From UBA3910 sp964626065 (GTDB lineage Bacteria > Bacillota > Limnochordia > Darwinibacteriales > Darwinibacteriaceae), in assembly GCA_964626065.1 (NCBI GenBank), contig CAZVDE010000014.1, forward strand, positions 1-41,873: DNA of 41,873 nt, given 5' to 3'. The position numbers were made by a program, and so were the translations under genes. How positions within the stretch are numbered: position 1 is the first letter of the stretch; every line of letters begins with the position of its first letter. Below are positions 8,718 through 16,093 of the stretch, piece by piece. The notes under the pieces were generated by a model. It did not search any database. It had not been told where the DNA came from and saw only the letters and a list, made by a program, of their open reading frames with translations.

Positions 8718-8963
8718 ATCGGGCCACCACACTGTAGTCAAGTCTAATTTCTTGAGTGACCGGTGCTGTTTTTGGCAACCAAGAATTCGCTAGCCTCCTT
8801 AGTTTGAATCTTTTGAATCAATTCCACAGCCGGTCCATAATCGTCCGGGGGTTCGGCTGGTTTCGACGCGTCGTCTATTCGATAGCTTTGATCGCAGGCC
8901 AAAGAAAACGGAAATTGGCCCTTGTGGTACTTAGTCGGCCACCTGATCAGTATGTGATCTATT
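8718..8963. other. Gap after the first Opp operon
   Basis: A weak hairpin may end the operon: CACC 8725-8728 with GGTG 8762-8765, and inner TCAAG 8738-8742 with CTTGA 8751-8755, followed by T5 near 8769. Short open frames exist on both strands (8756-9019 plus, 8744-8974 minus), but neither has a ribosome site or a translation I recognise. This is also where the AT-rich composition ends. Confidence 0.4.
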
Positions 8964-9057
8964 TGCAACAACATATTACGAATATATCACCGCAAAAACC
9001 GCCTCTCAACCTTTGTTGAACCGGGTTATCTAGGCGATTAGCTGCGGTGTTGTTGCA
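8964..9057. repeat. Nested inverted repeat, possible structured RNA or mobile-element remnant
   Basis: TGCAACAACA (8964-8973) and CACCGCA (8988-8994) both pair with the continuous right arm TGCGGTGTTGTTGCA (9043-9057). Inside, CGCCT (9000-9004) pairs with AGGCG (9032-9036), and TCAAC (9006-9010) with GTTGA (9015-9019) around a CTTT loop. Three nested perfect stems in 94 bp are unlikely to be chance, but no known RNA family is recognised and the transcribed strand is unknown. Confidence 0.45.
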
Positions 9058-9079
9058 CTTATGATCCTTGAGGCAAATG

Positions 9080-9116
9080 AAAAAGCCCATGATAGGGACA
9101 TCAATCCCACATGGGC
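9080..9116 (-). terminator. Intrinsic terminator of the methionine gamma-lyase gene
   Basis: GCCCATG (9085-9091) pairs with CATGGGC (9110-9116), with an inner GGGA/TCCC pairing. Read on the minus strand the stem is followed by TTTTTC. It lies 28-64 nt beyond the stop codon. Confidence 0.75.
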
Positions 9117-9143
9117 ATGGGAAAAGGTTGTGCTTCAGCGTGA

Positions 9144-10343
9144 TCATTCCAGGGTGTCTAAAACCCGTTTTAGATCCGCAATAATATCCTCCGGATCTTC
9201 AAGGCCAATCGATAAGCGCACTAAACCGTCCGTGATACCGTAAACAAGCCGCTCTTCTTGGGTGTAGGGAGAATGGGTCATAGAAGCAGGGTGCTGAATG
9301 AGGGTTTCCGTGTCCCCAAGGCTAACAGCTAAGGCACATAGGTTTAGATTGTTCATTAGTGTTTTGCCCGCGGGAACCCCTCCCTTAAGTTCAAACGCAA
9401 TCATGGCCCCGGGCAGCTTCATTTGTTTTTTCACCAGGTCATACTGTGGATGACTTTTCAAACCCGGATAAGAAACGGCTTCAACCGCCGGATGGGTCTC
9501 TAAAAATTCCGCTACCTTTTGGGCATTAGCACAGTGTCTTTCCATTCGCAGCACTAAAGTTTTTAAGCCGCGACAAATCAAATAAGCATTGAAGGGGCTC
9601 AGAACTGAACCGGTCATATCCTTTACTCCAAAAAACCGCACTTGATCAATGAATTCTTCGGTACCCAACACCAAACCGGCAATTACGTCACCGTGCCCAT
9701 TGAGGTACTTCGTGGCAGAATGAAGGACAACATCCGCGCCGAATTCCAGCGGCCGCTGCAGGTAGGGTGTTGCGAAGGTGTTGTCAACGAAGACTAGGCA
9801 TCCGGGGATTTCGTGCGCTAGCTCACTGATTGTTTGTAGATCCGCGATGGCCAGGGTCGGGTTTGCGGGGGTTTCCAAATAGACAACTTTTGTATTAGGC
9901 CTCAAGGCTTTTTGCACATTGCGCGGATCACTGGCATCCACGAAGGTGACTTCAACCCCCATCCTGCTGACACCGTGGTTTAAAAAAGCGAAACTGCAGC
10001 CGTACAGGGCCTGGCCGGCAACGATGTGGTCACCTGTTTTTAGGACACTCCAAAAGGCAGAGGTAATGGCACCCATTCCGGACCCTGTGGCAACTGCGGC
10101 CTCCGCCCCTTCCAATAGCGCCATCTTCTTTTCCAGTTCGGTGGAATTCGGATTGCCGAGACGGGTATAGATATAGCCTTCCTCTTCTAGGGCAAACCTT
10201 CTGGCTCCCTGTTCGGCTGAGGAAAAAGTAAATGTTGAGGCTTGATAAATGGGCGTCGCCAAAGCACCGGCCGCATTAGCGGCCTGACCCCCATGAATCG
10301 CTCTGGTGGCAAACCCCAGTTCCTTCCAATTGTGTTCTTTCAT
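9144..10343 (-). CDS. megL: Methionine gamma-lyase (PLP-dependent, Cys/Met metabolism family)
   Basis: Cytoplasmic PLP enzyme of the gamma-family, expected to split L-methionine into methanethiol, ammonia and 2-oxobutyrate. Cofactor lysine is in SATKYLNGHGD (K212). The YGC motif has Cys at 116, the position of the catalytic cysteine of characterised methionine gamma-lyases, whereas cystathionine synthases and lyases usually have another residue there. YTRLGNP and the SLGDTETL region are also family landmarks. Length (399) is normal. On the minus strand GGAGGG lies 6 nt before the ATG at 10343 and only 3 nt before an adjacent ATG at 10346, so I prefer 10343. A TATACT -10-like box is at 10382-10387. 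Single gene with its own terminator. Cystathionine gamma-synthase or lyase is the alternative. Confidence 0.85.
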   Translation of the reverse strand: MKEHNWKELGFATRAIHGGQAANAAGALATPIYQASTFTFSSAEQGARRFALEEEGYIYTRLGNPNSTELEKKMALLEGAEAAVATGSGMGAITSAFWSVLKTGDHIVAGQALYGCSFAFLNHGVSRMGVEVTFVDASDPRNVQKALRPNTKVVYLETPANPTLAIADLQTISELAHEIPGCLVFVDNTFATPYLQRPLEFGADVVLHSATKYLNGHGDVIAGLVLGTEEFIDQVRFFGVKDMTGSVLSPFNAYLICRGLKTLVLRMERHCANAQKVAEFLETHPAVEAVSYPGLKSHPQYDLVKKQMKLPGAMIAFELKGGVPAGKTLMNNLNLCALAVSLGDTETLIQHPASMTHSPYTQEERLVYGITDGLVRLSIGLEDPEDIIADLKRVLDTLE

Positions 10344-10346
10344 CAT

Positions 10347-10733
10347 TTTCCCTCCAATTTTGTTTACATCCCGTTAACTCTAGTATACACCACCTAGGTA
10401 AATTTAGGAAGTTCGGTTCCAAAAAGGGCTTCACAATGACAAACAAGTACTGTTATGGGAAGCGCGGGAATGGGAATGCCTATTGCCGGATCCAACTTGG
10501 CTGCTCGGTCAGTTCGCACACCATTACACCCCCTATGTGATTGACTTGCAGTATTATATTGTCAATATCTCTATACCCACCCCGTCTACGCCGGGTTAGC
10601 AGTTGACGCTCAATAGAGATGCGAAACTTTTTCCGGATTCGAAAGGATAATGGGAATGTTTATCAAATGTATTAATAGAGCCAAAAACTTCCTTACCTGT
10701 TTTTGGCAGAATCGGGGCCAATTCAGTCGATAA
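10347..10733. other. Gap between megL and the EAL-HDOD gene
   Basis: No convincing gene. The megL side has a TATACT box (10382-10387, minus) without a good -35. TTGAC (10541-10545) and GTCAA (10561-10565) form a small inverted repeat. No SAM riboswitch features were seen upstream of megL. A minus-strand open frame at 10610-10816 lacks a ribosome site and overlaps the remnant described next. Confidence 0.4.
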
Positions 10734-10826
10734 CATAATCCTTTAACTACTGAAAAACTTGCCCAGGAACTGACGAATCTCGGTGTTCGCCTGCGGGAAT
10801 TGGTCCGGAGTTTCAAATTGGCTTAA
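10734..10826 (+). pseudogene. Probable C-terminal tail of a methyl-accepting chemotaxis protein
   Basis: The plus frame 10734-10826 is open to TAA and translates into 30 residues ending in KLAQELTNLGVRLRELVR followed by SFKLA. This matches the usual end of chemotaxis receptors (…LQELV..FKL). An in-frame TAA (10731-10733) cuts it off upstream and no other receptor sequence is recognisable in the gap, so it would be a decayed remnant. The resemblance rests on a short stretch and could be chance. Confidence 0.35.
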
Positions 10827-10849
10827 CAGCTCACAAGGGGGGCCATCAC

Positions 10850-12067
10850 TTGAAGGATGTGTTTCTTGCCCGACAACCTATTCTTGATCTCGAGCGGGAC
10901 ATTTTCGGCTTTGAGCTGCTGTATCGGTCCGGCGGTTTAAATTCATTTGATCCCGCCAGCGATCCTGATCAGGCTTCTTCCAGAATTGTAATAGATGCGT
11001 TTCAAAATTTCGGTTTGAGTAAGATAACCGGCGGCAAACCGGCTTTCATCAATTTTTCTGAAAGCCTAATTATGGGCGAGGTTGCTGCTTTGCTGTCTCC
11101 GGACCAAATAATTATTGAGTTTCTGGAGGATATTGAACCTACTGCTCAAATTTTGGAGAGGCTGCAGCAGCTCAAAAAGCTTGGTTATAGAATTGCCCTG
11201 GACGATTTTGTCTACGCTCCTGAATATGATCCCCTGGTGGATCTAGCGGACATCATTAAGGTCGATTTTCTGCTGTCTCGACCTACCGGAAGGGCGGCGA
11301 TTGAGCGCTGTTTAAAAGGAAGACAAATTACGCTCTTAGCGGAAAAGGTGGAGACATGGGAGGATTTTGCCCTAGCCAAAGAACTTGGTTTTAGCCTTTT
11401 TCAAGGGTATTTTTTTGCCAAGCCCGAGGTGATGACCGCAAACGCTCTCACGACGCTTCAAATAAATCATATGGAGCTGCTGCTTAGGGCAGCTGAACCG
11501 GAATTGGATTTTACCGCGATTGCGGAGATTATTTCCAGAGATCTTTCCTTGACATACAGCGTACTGCGATTGGTGAATTCAGCTATTTTTTACAAACGAC
11601 TGCCAATTACTTCGGTGCACCATGCCCTTACCTATCTGGGAGAGCGACAAGTGAAGCGGTGGATTACATTAATTGCCTTACAAAACGTAAGTACCGCCAG
11701 CGCCCCCGCCCTTGTGACTCAATCTCTTGTGAAGGCGCGGTTCGCGGAACTTTTGGCCCCGAAAATTGGCTTAAGCGCTATCGGACCATCCGCCTTTTTA
11801 GCCGGCCTGTTTTCCTCGCTGGATGCACTTTTGCGGCGTTCCATGGGTGTGATAATGGATGAATTGCGAGTGGCGGATGAGGTGAAACAGGTACTAGTCG
11901 CCCACGGCGGCCCCTTGGAACCGGTGTGTTCTGTGGTGCGGGCCTATATGAGGGGCGATTGGGATCGTGTTGAGAGTCACATGGAGGAACTGGGCCTCCA
12001 TTTTTCTGACCTGTCGCAGGTTTATCTAGAAGCGCTGCAGTGGTTGCCCCTTTATTCGGATCAGTGA
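10850..12067 (+). CDS. EAL and HDOD domain signalling protein (YuxH-like)
   Basis: Cytoplasmic two-domain protein: an EAL-type c-di-GMP phosphodiesterase fold (about 3-205) then an HDOD domain (about 210-395). It starts with the family's ARQPI element. The EAL motif reads ELL (22-24), as in most EAL-HDOD proteins. Other catalytic landmarks survive: an acidic IEFLED strand, ALDDF, IKVDF and LAEKVE. It could therefore be active, or a c-di-GMP sensor. HDOD proteins usually link such signals to motility or stress. TTG start, 7 nt after AAGGGGGG (10835-10842). It sits alone; a chemotaxis-receptor remnant lies directly upstream. Confidence 0.85.
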   Translation: MKDVFLARQPILDLERDIFGFELLYRSGGLNSFDPASDPDQASSRIVIDAFQNFGLSKITGGKPAFINFSESLIMGEVAALLSPDQIIIEFLEDIEPTAQILERLQQLKKLGYRIALDDFVYAPEYDPLVDLADIIKVDFLLSRPTGRAAIERCLKGRQITLLAEKVETWEDFALAKELGFSLFQGYFFAKPEVMTANALTTLQINHMELLLRAAEPELDFTAIAEIISRDLSLTYSVLRLVNSAIFYKRLPITSVHHALTYLGERQVKRWITLIALQNVSTASAPALVTQSLVKARFAELLAPKIGLSAIGPSAFLAGLFSSLDALLRRSMGVIMDELRVADEVKQVLVAHGGPLEPVCSVVRAYMRGDWDRVESHMEELGLHFSDLSQVYLEALQWLPLYSDQ

Positions 12068-12113
12068 ATTTCTGACCGCAGCGTACCGCCGGATTATCCT
12101 GATATGTAGGGTT

Positions 12114-12143
12114 TTGACGATCGGCGGGGAATATTGTTAATAT
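12114..12143 (+). promoter_or_regulatory. Candidate promoter for the HAD/threonine aldolase genes
   Basis: TTGACG (12114-12119), 18-bp spacer, TAATAT (12138-12143). An imperfect GC-rich stem, CCGCCG near 12086-12091 with CGGCGG near 12122-12127, overlaps it. The position fits the ATG at 12255, but the boxes are not perfect. Confidence 0.4.
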
Positions 12144-12254
12144 TAGAAATCCACTCGGAAAGGCGGGGGCATCCTGGAAAAGACGGGTGTATGCGGCAGG
12201 CAATTTCTAAAGAGTATAGTATTACGTTAAACATGGCATACGGGGGGGCTGCAG

Positions 12255-12893
12255 ATGAAAAACGCTTTCATTTTAGATTTGGACGGCACACTTTTAGATT
12301 CCATGGATGCCTGGAGTAAGGTTGGCACTAGATTTTTAGCAGCGCAGGGTAAGACAAATATACCGGCCGATTTATGGGATACGATCAGGCCCATGAGCCG
12401 TTTGGAATCGGCCGACTATTTCATCTCCCGGTGGGGGATCGGGCTTTCGCGGGAGGAAATTCGGGCTAAACTGAATGGCCTGATGGAACACGCTTATCAA
12501 CACGAGGTTGATCTGAAAGAAGGGGCCTTGGAATTCTTGGAAAAGCACAGCGCCAAAAAAATGTGCATCGCCACAAATACGGATCGCCATTTAGTTGAAT
12601 TCATCTTGAAAAAGCTGGGCATCGGCCAATTTTTCCAATTTATTATCACCACAAGCGAAGTTCAAAGCGGCAAGCATACACCCCGCATCTTTCTTTATGC
12701 CGCTGAAAAGCTGGACGTTTCCGTTAATGAGGCGGTTGTTTTCGAAGATGCGCTGCATGGGATTCGGTCAGCCAAAGAGGCGGGTTTTTACACCGTCGGC
12801 GTTTATGATCAAGACAATGAAAATGAGAAAGGGCAGATCATGGAGATCGCGGATGATTACGTATACCGCCTCTCGGACTGGGAGGAAGGGTGA
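12255..12893 (+). CDS. HAD-superfamily phosphatase (phosphoglycolate phosphatase/beta-PGM-like)
   Basis: Cytoplasmic phosphohydrolase with the subfamily I helical cap. Motif I DLDGTLLDS is at 8-16 (nucleophile D8, acid D10), motif II is the Thr in ATNTD, motif III the Lys in SGKHTP, and motif IV FEDALHGIRSAKEAG. Length (212) is normal. GGGGGGG lies 7 nt before the ATG. Substrate is unknown; phosphoglycolate, sugar phosphates or pseudouridine phosphate are all possible for this branch. It is followed immediately by the threonine aldolase gene. Confidence 0.85.
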   Translation: MKNAFILDLDGTLLDSMDAWSKVGTRFLAAQGKTNIPADLWDTIRPMSRLESADYFISRWGIGLSREEIRAKLNGLMEHAYQHEVDLKEGALEFLEKHSAKKMCIATNTDRHLVEFILKKLGIGQFFQFIITTSEVQSGKHTPRIFLYAAEKLDVSVNEAVVFEDALHGIRSAKEAGFYTVGVYDQDNENEKGQIMEIADDYVYRLSDWEEG

Positions 12894-12922
12894 TCAGTGC
12901 GGCTCCGGGGGGGCTAATCGAC

Positions 12923-13957
12923 ATGTATAATTTCAAAAACGATTATGCGGAAGGGGCGCATCCGCGGATCCTACAGGCGCTCATAGATACTAATCTAGAA
13001 CAGACGGAAGGGTACGGCGAAGATCAATACTGTTTAGAAGCGGCGAATTTTATCAAAAAGAAGATGGGCCGTGATGATGTGGATATCCATTTCATCCCGG
13101 GGGGCACCCAAGCCAATCTTATCGCCATTTCTGCTTTTCTGCGGCCCCACGAGGCAGCCGTTGCACCTGCTACGGGCCATATCAATGTTCATGAGACAGG
13201 CGCGATTGAAGCAACGGGCCATAAGGTATTCACCTTGCCGGGCCGCGAAGGGAAACTGCGCCCGGAAGATCTGGCCCGGGCACTGGAGATCCATACGGAT
13301 GAACACATGGTAAAACCCAAGCTGGCTTATATCTCCAATTCTAGCGAGATAGGCTCTATTTATAGGAAAAATGAATTAAGAGCGCTCAGCAACTTCTGCC
13401 GCGAACACGATTTAATCCTGTTTTTAGACGGAGCCAGGCTGGGTGCCGCCCTTACTTCCGAGGCGAATGACCTAACCTTGCATGAGATAGCCCAATTAGT
13501 AGATGCCTTCTACATCGGCGGCACCAAAAACGGGGCTCTGCTTGGGGAGGCGCTGGTGATCTGTGGAGATAGTCTAAAAGAGGACTTTCGGTTCCACATT
13601 AAGCAAAGAGGCGCCATGCTCGCCAAAGGGCGCCTGATGGGCATCCAGTTTAGGGAGCTGTTCCGTGACGATTTATTTTTTGAATTGGCCCGGCACGCCA
13701 ATATGCTGGCAGCCGGAATCCAACAGGGCTTAGCCGAACTTGGCTGCTCTTTTGTGCTTCGTTCGCCCACAAACCAGCTCTTTCCGATCCTTTCCAATCA
13801 AGTGATTGGAGAGCTGCAGAAAAAGTACCTTTTTCAGATCTGGGACAAAGTTGATAATGACCATTGCGCGGTACGCCTCGTTACTTCCTGGGCCACGCCG
13901 GAACAAATAGTTGATCGTTTTCTGGCCGATGCGCGCACTATTATTGCAGGCAAATAA
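12923..13957 (+). CDS. Low-specificity threonine aldolase (PLP enzyme)
   Basis: Splits threonine or allo-threonine into glycine and acetaldehyde; a cytoplasmic fold-type I PLP enzyme. FLDGARLGAAL (167-177) is the family's cofactor-contact motif, the Schiff-base lysine is K202 in GGTKNGAL, and a histidine in GHINVHETGA stacks on the cofactor. Length of 344 is normal. I prefer the ATG at 12923, 7 nt after GGGGGGG, over the in-frame GTG at 12890, which overlaps the HAD stop codon but has no clear ribosome site at the right spacing and adds eleven unconserved residues. Probably co-transcribed with the HAD gene. Stereospecificity cannot be told. Confidence 0.85.
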   Translation: MYNFKNDYAEGAHPRILQALIDTNLEQTEGYGEDQYCLEAANFIKKKMGRDDVDIHFIPGGTQANLIAISAFLRPHEAAVAPATGHINVHETGAIEATGHKVFTLPGREGKLRPEDLARALEIHTDEHMVKPKLAYISNSSEIGSIYRKNELRALSNFCREHDLILFLDGARLGAALTSEANDLTLHEIAQLVDAFYIGGTKNGALLGEALVICGDSLKEDFRFHIKQRGAMLAKGRLMGIQFRELFRDDLFFELARHANMLAAGIQQGLAELGCSFVLRSPTNQLFPILSNQVIGELQKKYLFQIWDKVDNDHCAVRLVTSWATPEQIVDRFLADARTIIAGK

Positions 13958-13967
13958 AAAAGGCGCG

Positions 13968-13988
13968 GGTCGGTGGCCGACCTATTTT
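13968..13988 (+). terminator. Short terminator hairpin between convergent genes
   Basis: GGTCGG (13968-13973), loop TGG, CCGACC (13977-13982), then TATTTT. It ends the threonine aldolase transcript and overlaps the stop codon of the endonuclease V gene. On the minus strand a T6 run lies six bases past the stem, so it may also act there. Confidence 0.55.
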
Positions 13989-14653
13989 CCGATAGCGGCT
14001 TGGGCGCATTGGTGGGCCAGACGGGTTGTTTCGGGTAGGCGAAAACGGGGGCTTAACCTTAAAATCCACTCGCAGGCGGTGGGCAGCGTTATGCGGTGTC
14101 CAACCGAAACGAAGACCGGTTTTACACCCGTTTGGGTTCTTAGGGCACAGGCCACGGTTTCATCTCGCACTTTGATAACCGCCTGCGATCCCCGCTGCGG
14201 GCCGGGCAAGGCAGTTCGCCGTCCAAAGGGGGTTTTAGCGCAACCGATCGTCGGAAGATCGAACAAGACCCCCAAATGGGAGGCTAGGCCAAATTTTCTA
14301 GGATGGGCCAGGCCGTGGCCATCGCAGACGATTAGGTCCGGGGCCCGGGCCAAAGCCTTAAGGGCAGCGATAACGGCGGGCAGCTCGCGAAAGGCAAAAA
14401 GCCCGGGAATATAAGGGAAGGACGTAGTACCGAGCACGACTGCTTGCTCCAGTACTTCAAGAGACTCTGCCTCCAGAACAACAGCGGCACCCGCGATCGT
14501 ATGCCCGTTCTTGCTGTAGGCGGCATCAACACCCGCCACGCGGCGGATGGGGCGGTGGGCGTCCCGTACTATCACTAACTCAGCCAGCCGGGCCTGAATC
14601 TTTTTCCCGGCCGCCGCGCTTAAATTCCAGGTATGAAAGATCCTTTGCTCCAT
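13982..14653 (-). CDS. nfi: Endonuclease V (deoxyinosine repair)
   Basis: Cuts DNA (and in some species RNA) one phosphodiester 3' of hypoxanthine, starting repair of deaminated adenine. Catalytic acids are visible: D43 in AGVDAAY, E90 in YIPGLFAFRE, D111 in CDGHGLAHPRKFGLASH. These match the positions of the metal-binding residues of Thermotoga EndoV. The YIPG wedge motif is intact. Length is 223, normal. I chose the ATG at 14653, 9 nt after AAAAGG; the upstream TTG at 14662 directly abuts that site. It is convergent with the threonine aldolase gene. Confidence 0.92.
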   Translation of the reverse strand: MEQRIFHTWNLSAAAGKKIQARLAELVIVRDAHRPIRRVAGVDAAYSKNGHTIAGAAVVLEAESLEVLEQAVVLGTTSFPYIPGLFAFRELPAVIAALKALARAPDLIVCDGHGLAHPRKFGLASHLGVLFDLPTIGCAKTPFGRRTALPGPQRGSQAVIKVRDETVACALRTQTGVKPVFVSVGHRITLPTACEWILRLSPRFRLPETTRLAHQCAQAAIGK

Positions 14654-14730
14654 CTGTTTCAACCTTTTGTTTTTCTGTGTCCCGCTAGTGTAGCATCAAC
14701 TAAAAGGCCCTTTTCCATGTATAAAAAGCG

Positions 14731-14757
14731 GAAACTCGGGTGAGAGCCCCGAGTTTC
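14731..14757 (-). terminator. Terminator after the TldD/TldE-type pair
   Basis: A perfect 10-bp stem GAAACTCGGG (14731-14740) / CCCGAGTTTC (14748-14757) with a 7-nt loop. On the minus strand it is followed by CGCTTTTTA, and it lies about 45 nt past the stop at 14803. Confidence 0.75.
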
Positions 14758-14802
14758 ATTTTTAGATTCACTATTTTTTATGCCCCTAGCGGTATGGCAT
14801 CT

Positions 14803-16092
14803 TTATTTTCCGGAAATGGTCACCCCCGTGCTGAGCACATAGGGAAACAGTCCGCCTCCGTAATCGATTCGTTCCGCCGAAATTTCCCCGATATTATCGA
14901 ATACCGCCGCAAGGTTGCCCGCAATCATGGTCTCGGTGACGGGATACATGATTTTTCCGTTTTCAATGTAATAACTATTTTTTGCAACACCGGAAAAGTC
15001 ACCGTTGGGGCTGGGTGAACCGCCCGAATAGCGTGCCACCAGCAGGCCCTTCTTAATTTGGGAAATCATTTCTTCCAGATTTTTGTCCCCGGGTTTGATG
15101 ACAAAACAGTCCCCGTGGTTTTTGGCCCTTTCCAGGCCGGTCTTTTTTGAACCGTATTGGCTGAGTAGGAAGCTTTTTAATACGCCGTCTTCAATAAGTG
15201 TCACATTTTCCGCGGCAAAGCCATCGTGGGTGACAAAGTACCCTTCGGCCATGGCCGGTGAGACAGGTTCAGAGGATAACGTCAGCTGCTCACTTGCCAC
15301 CTTTTGCCCCAGCTTATCCTTGAAAGGGCTGGTCCCCGCAATCATGGGCCCATCACTGAGGAAGGTCATGGTATAGGCATACAAGAAAAATTGCAAACAA
15401 TCCGGCGTGATGATTACATCGCCCACAAACTTACCGCTGAACGGTTGGGCTTCGAGGTGTTCCACCGACTGGCGCAGCAGCGTCTTTAGGGAAGCCCTGT
15501 CCAGGAGCGAGGCTTCTAAATCTTTCATGGCAAAGCCCGTGTAATTAAACGATGTTGTTTTATCGCCATCTTTGGAAGAAAAGACACTGGAAAGATTATA
15601 GGTGCCCTGAACCGTTTCGAATTCTGCCCCATTAGAGTTGGCGAAATACTCCTGCTCTTGTTTGTGCAGAAAAGTTGTTTCCATCAACTTAATGGCAGGA
15701 AATAGCTGTGGCACCGCTTCGGTATATTCTTTCAACAGTGCATACATGCGCTCCGGATCGGGTTTTTGTGGACCGGCTGTGAATGTTTGTGCCTTTTGTT
15801 TAGGTGAAATGTCGTAATCCGGATCCTGCTGCGAAGAGTTGGAAAGTTCAATCGCCGTTTCAATCGCTTCCACGATACTTTTTTCGTCTAAACGGTTAAC
15901 GGAGATGGTGCCTTTGCGCTGATCCTTAATTACAGTAATCTGCAGAGTGTTATCTACCGTGGTCCTGATTAGAGAGAATTCGATTCCTTCCAAATTCATT
16001 TCATACTGCCGCGTATTTTTCAGGGAGCATTGGAATTTGTCCACTTCTCGTTGGCTAAGTGTACGCAGGCAGAAATCCAAAGCTGTTTTCAT
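14803..16092 (-). CDS. TldE/PmbA-type metalloprotease subunit
   Basis: Second gene of a TldD/TldE pair. In characterised bacteria these form a heterodimeric protease: TldD carries the metal site and TldE lacks it. Here no HExxxH motif is present. The C-terminal signature SGGSPSPNGDFSGVAKNSYY (near 370) is typical of PmbA/TldE, as is the FVGDVIITPDC region. Length 429 is normal. The ATG follows GGGGGTAG by about 7 nt, two bases beyond the TldD-type stop, so translation is coupled. In other bacteria the pair trims peptide precursors or degrades unfolded peptides; no precursor peptide gene is seen beside it here. Confidence 0.85.
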   Translation of the reverse strand: MKTALDFCLRTLSQREVDKFQCSLKNTRQYEMNLEGIEFSLIRTTVDNTLQITVIKDQRKGTISVNRLDEKSIVEAIETAIELSNSSQQDPDYDISPKQKAQTFTAGPQKPDPERMYALLKEYTEAVPQLFPAIKLMETTFLHKQEQEYFANSNGAEFETVQGTYNLSSVFSSKDGDKTTSFNYTGFAMKDLEASLLDRASLKTLLRQSVEHLEAQPFSGKFVGDVIITPDCLQFFLYAYTMTFLSDGPMIAGTSPFKDKLGQKVASEQLTLSSEPVSPAMAEGYFVTHDGFAAENVTLIEDGVLKSFLLSQYGSKKTGLERAKNHGDCFVIKPGDKNLEEMISQIKKGLLVARYSGGSPSPNGDFSGVAKNSYYIENGKIMYPVTETMIAGNLAAVFDNIGEISAERIDYGGGLFPYVLSTGVTISGK

Positions 16093-16093
16093 G

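Noticed and set aside
8847..8868. A string like the 5' end of tmRNA (GGGGG…TGGTTTCGACG)
   Set aside because: No tag-peptide reading frame with stop and no 3' tRNA-like half ending in CCA within 400 bp; neighbouring bases do not fold as expected.
8744..8974. Minus-strand open frame of 76 codons
   Set aside because: No ribosome site, no recognisable family, overlaps an equally open frame on the other strand.
9006..9021. GTTGAAC resembling an integron attC core site
   Set aside because: It belongs to a 5-bp hairpin; no matching partner core at attC spacing and no integrase or cassettes.
10347..10500. SAM or other methionine-related riboswitch before megL
   Set aside because: Leader is short and shows none of the expected conserved helices or a terminator.
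10610..10816. Minus-strand open frame of 68 codons
   Set aside because: Arg/Cys/Ser-rich, no ribosome site, and it overlaps the more plausible receptor-tail remnant.
11778..12203. Minus-strand open frame of 141 codons
   Set aside because: Mostly antisense to the EAL-HDOD gene and Pro/Arg-rich as shadow frames are.
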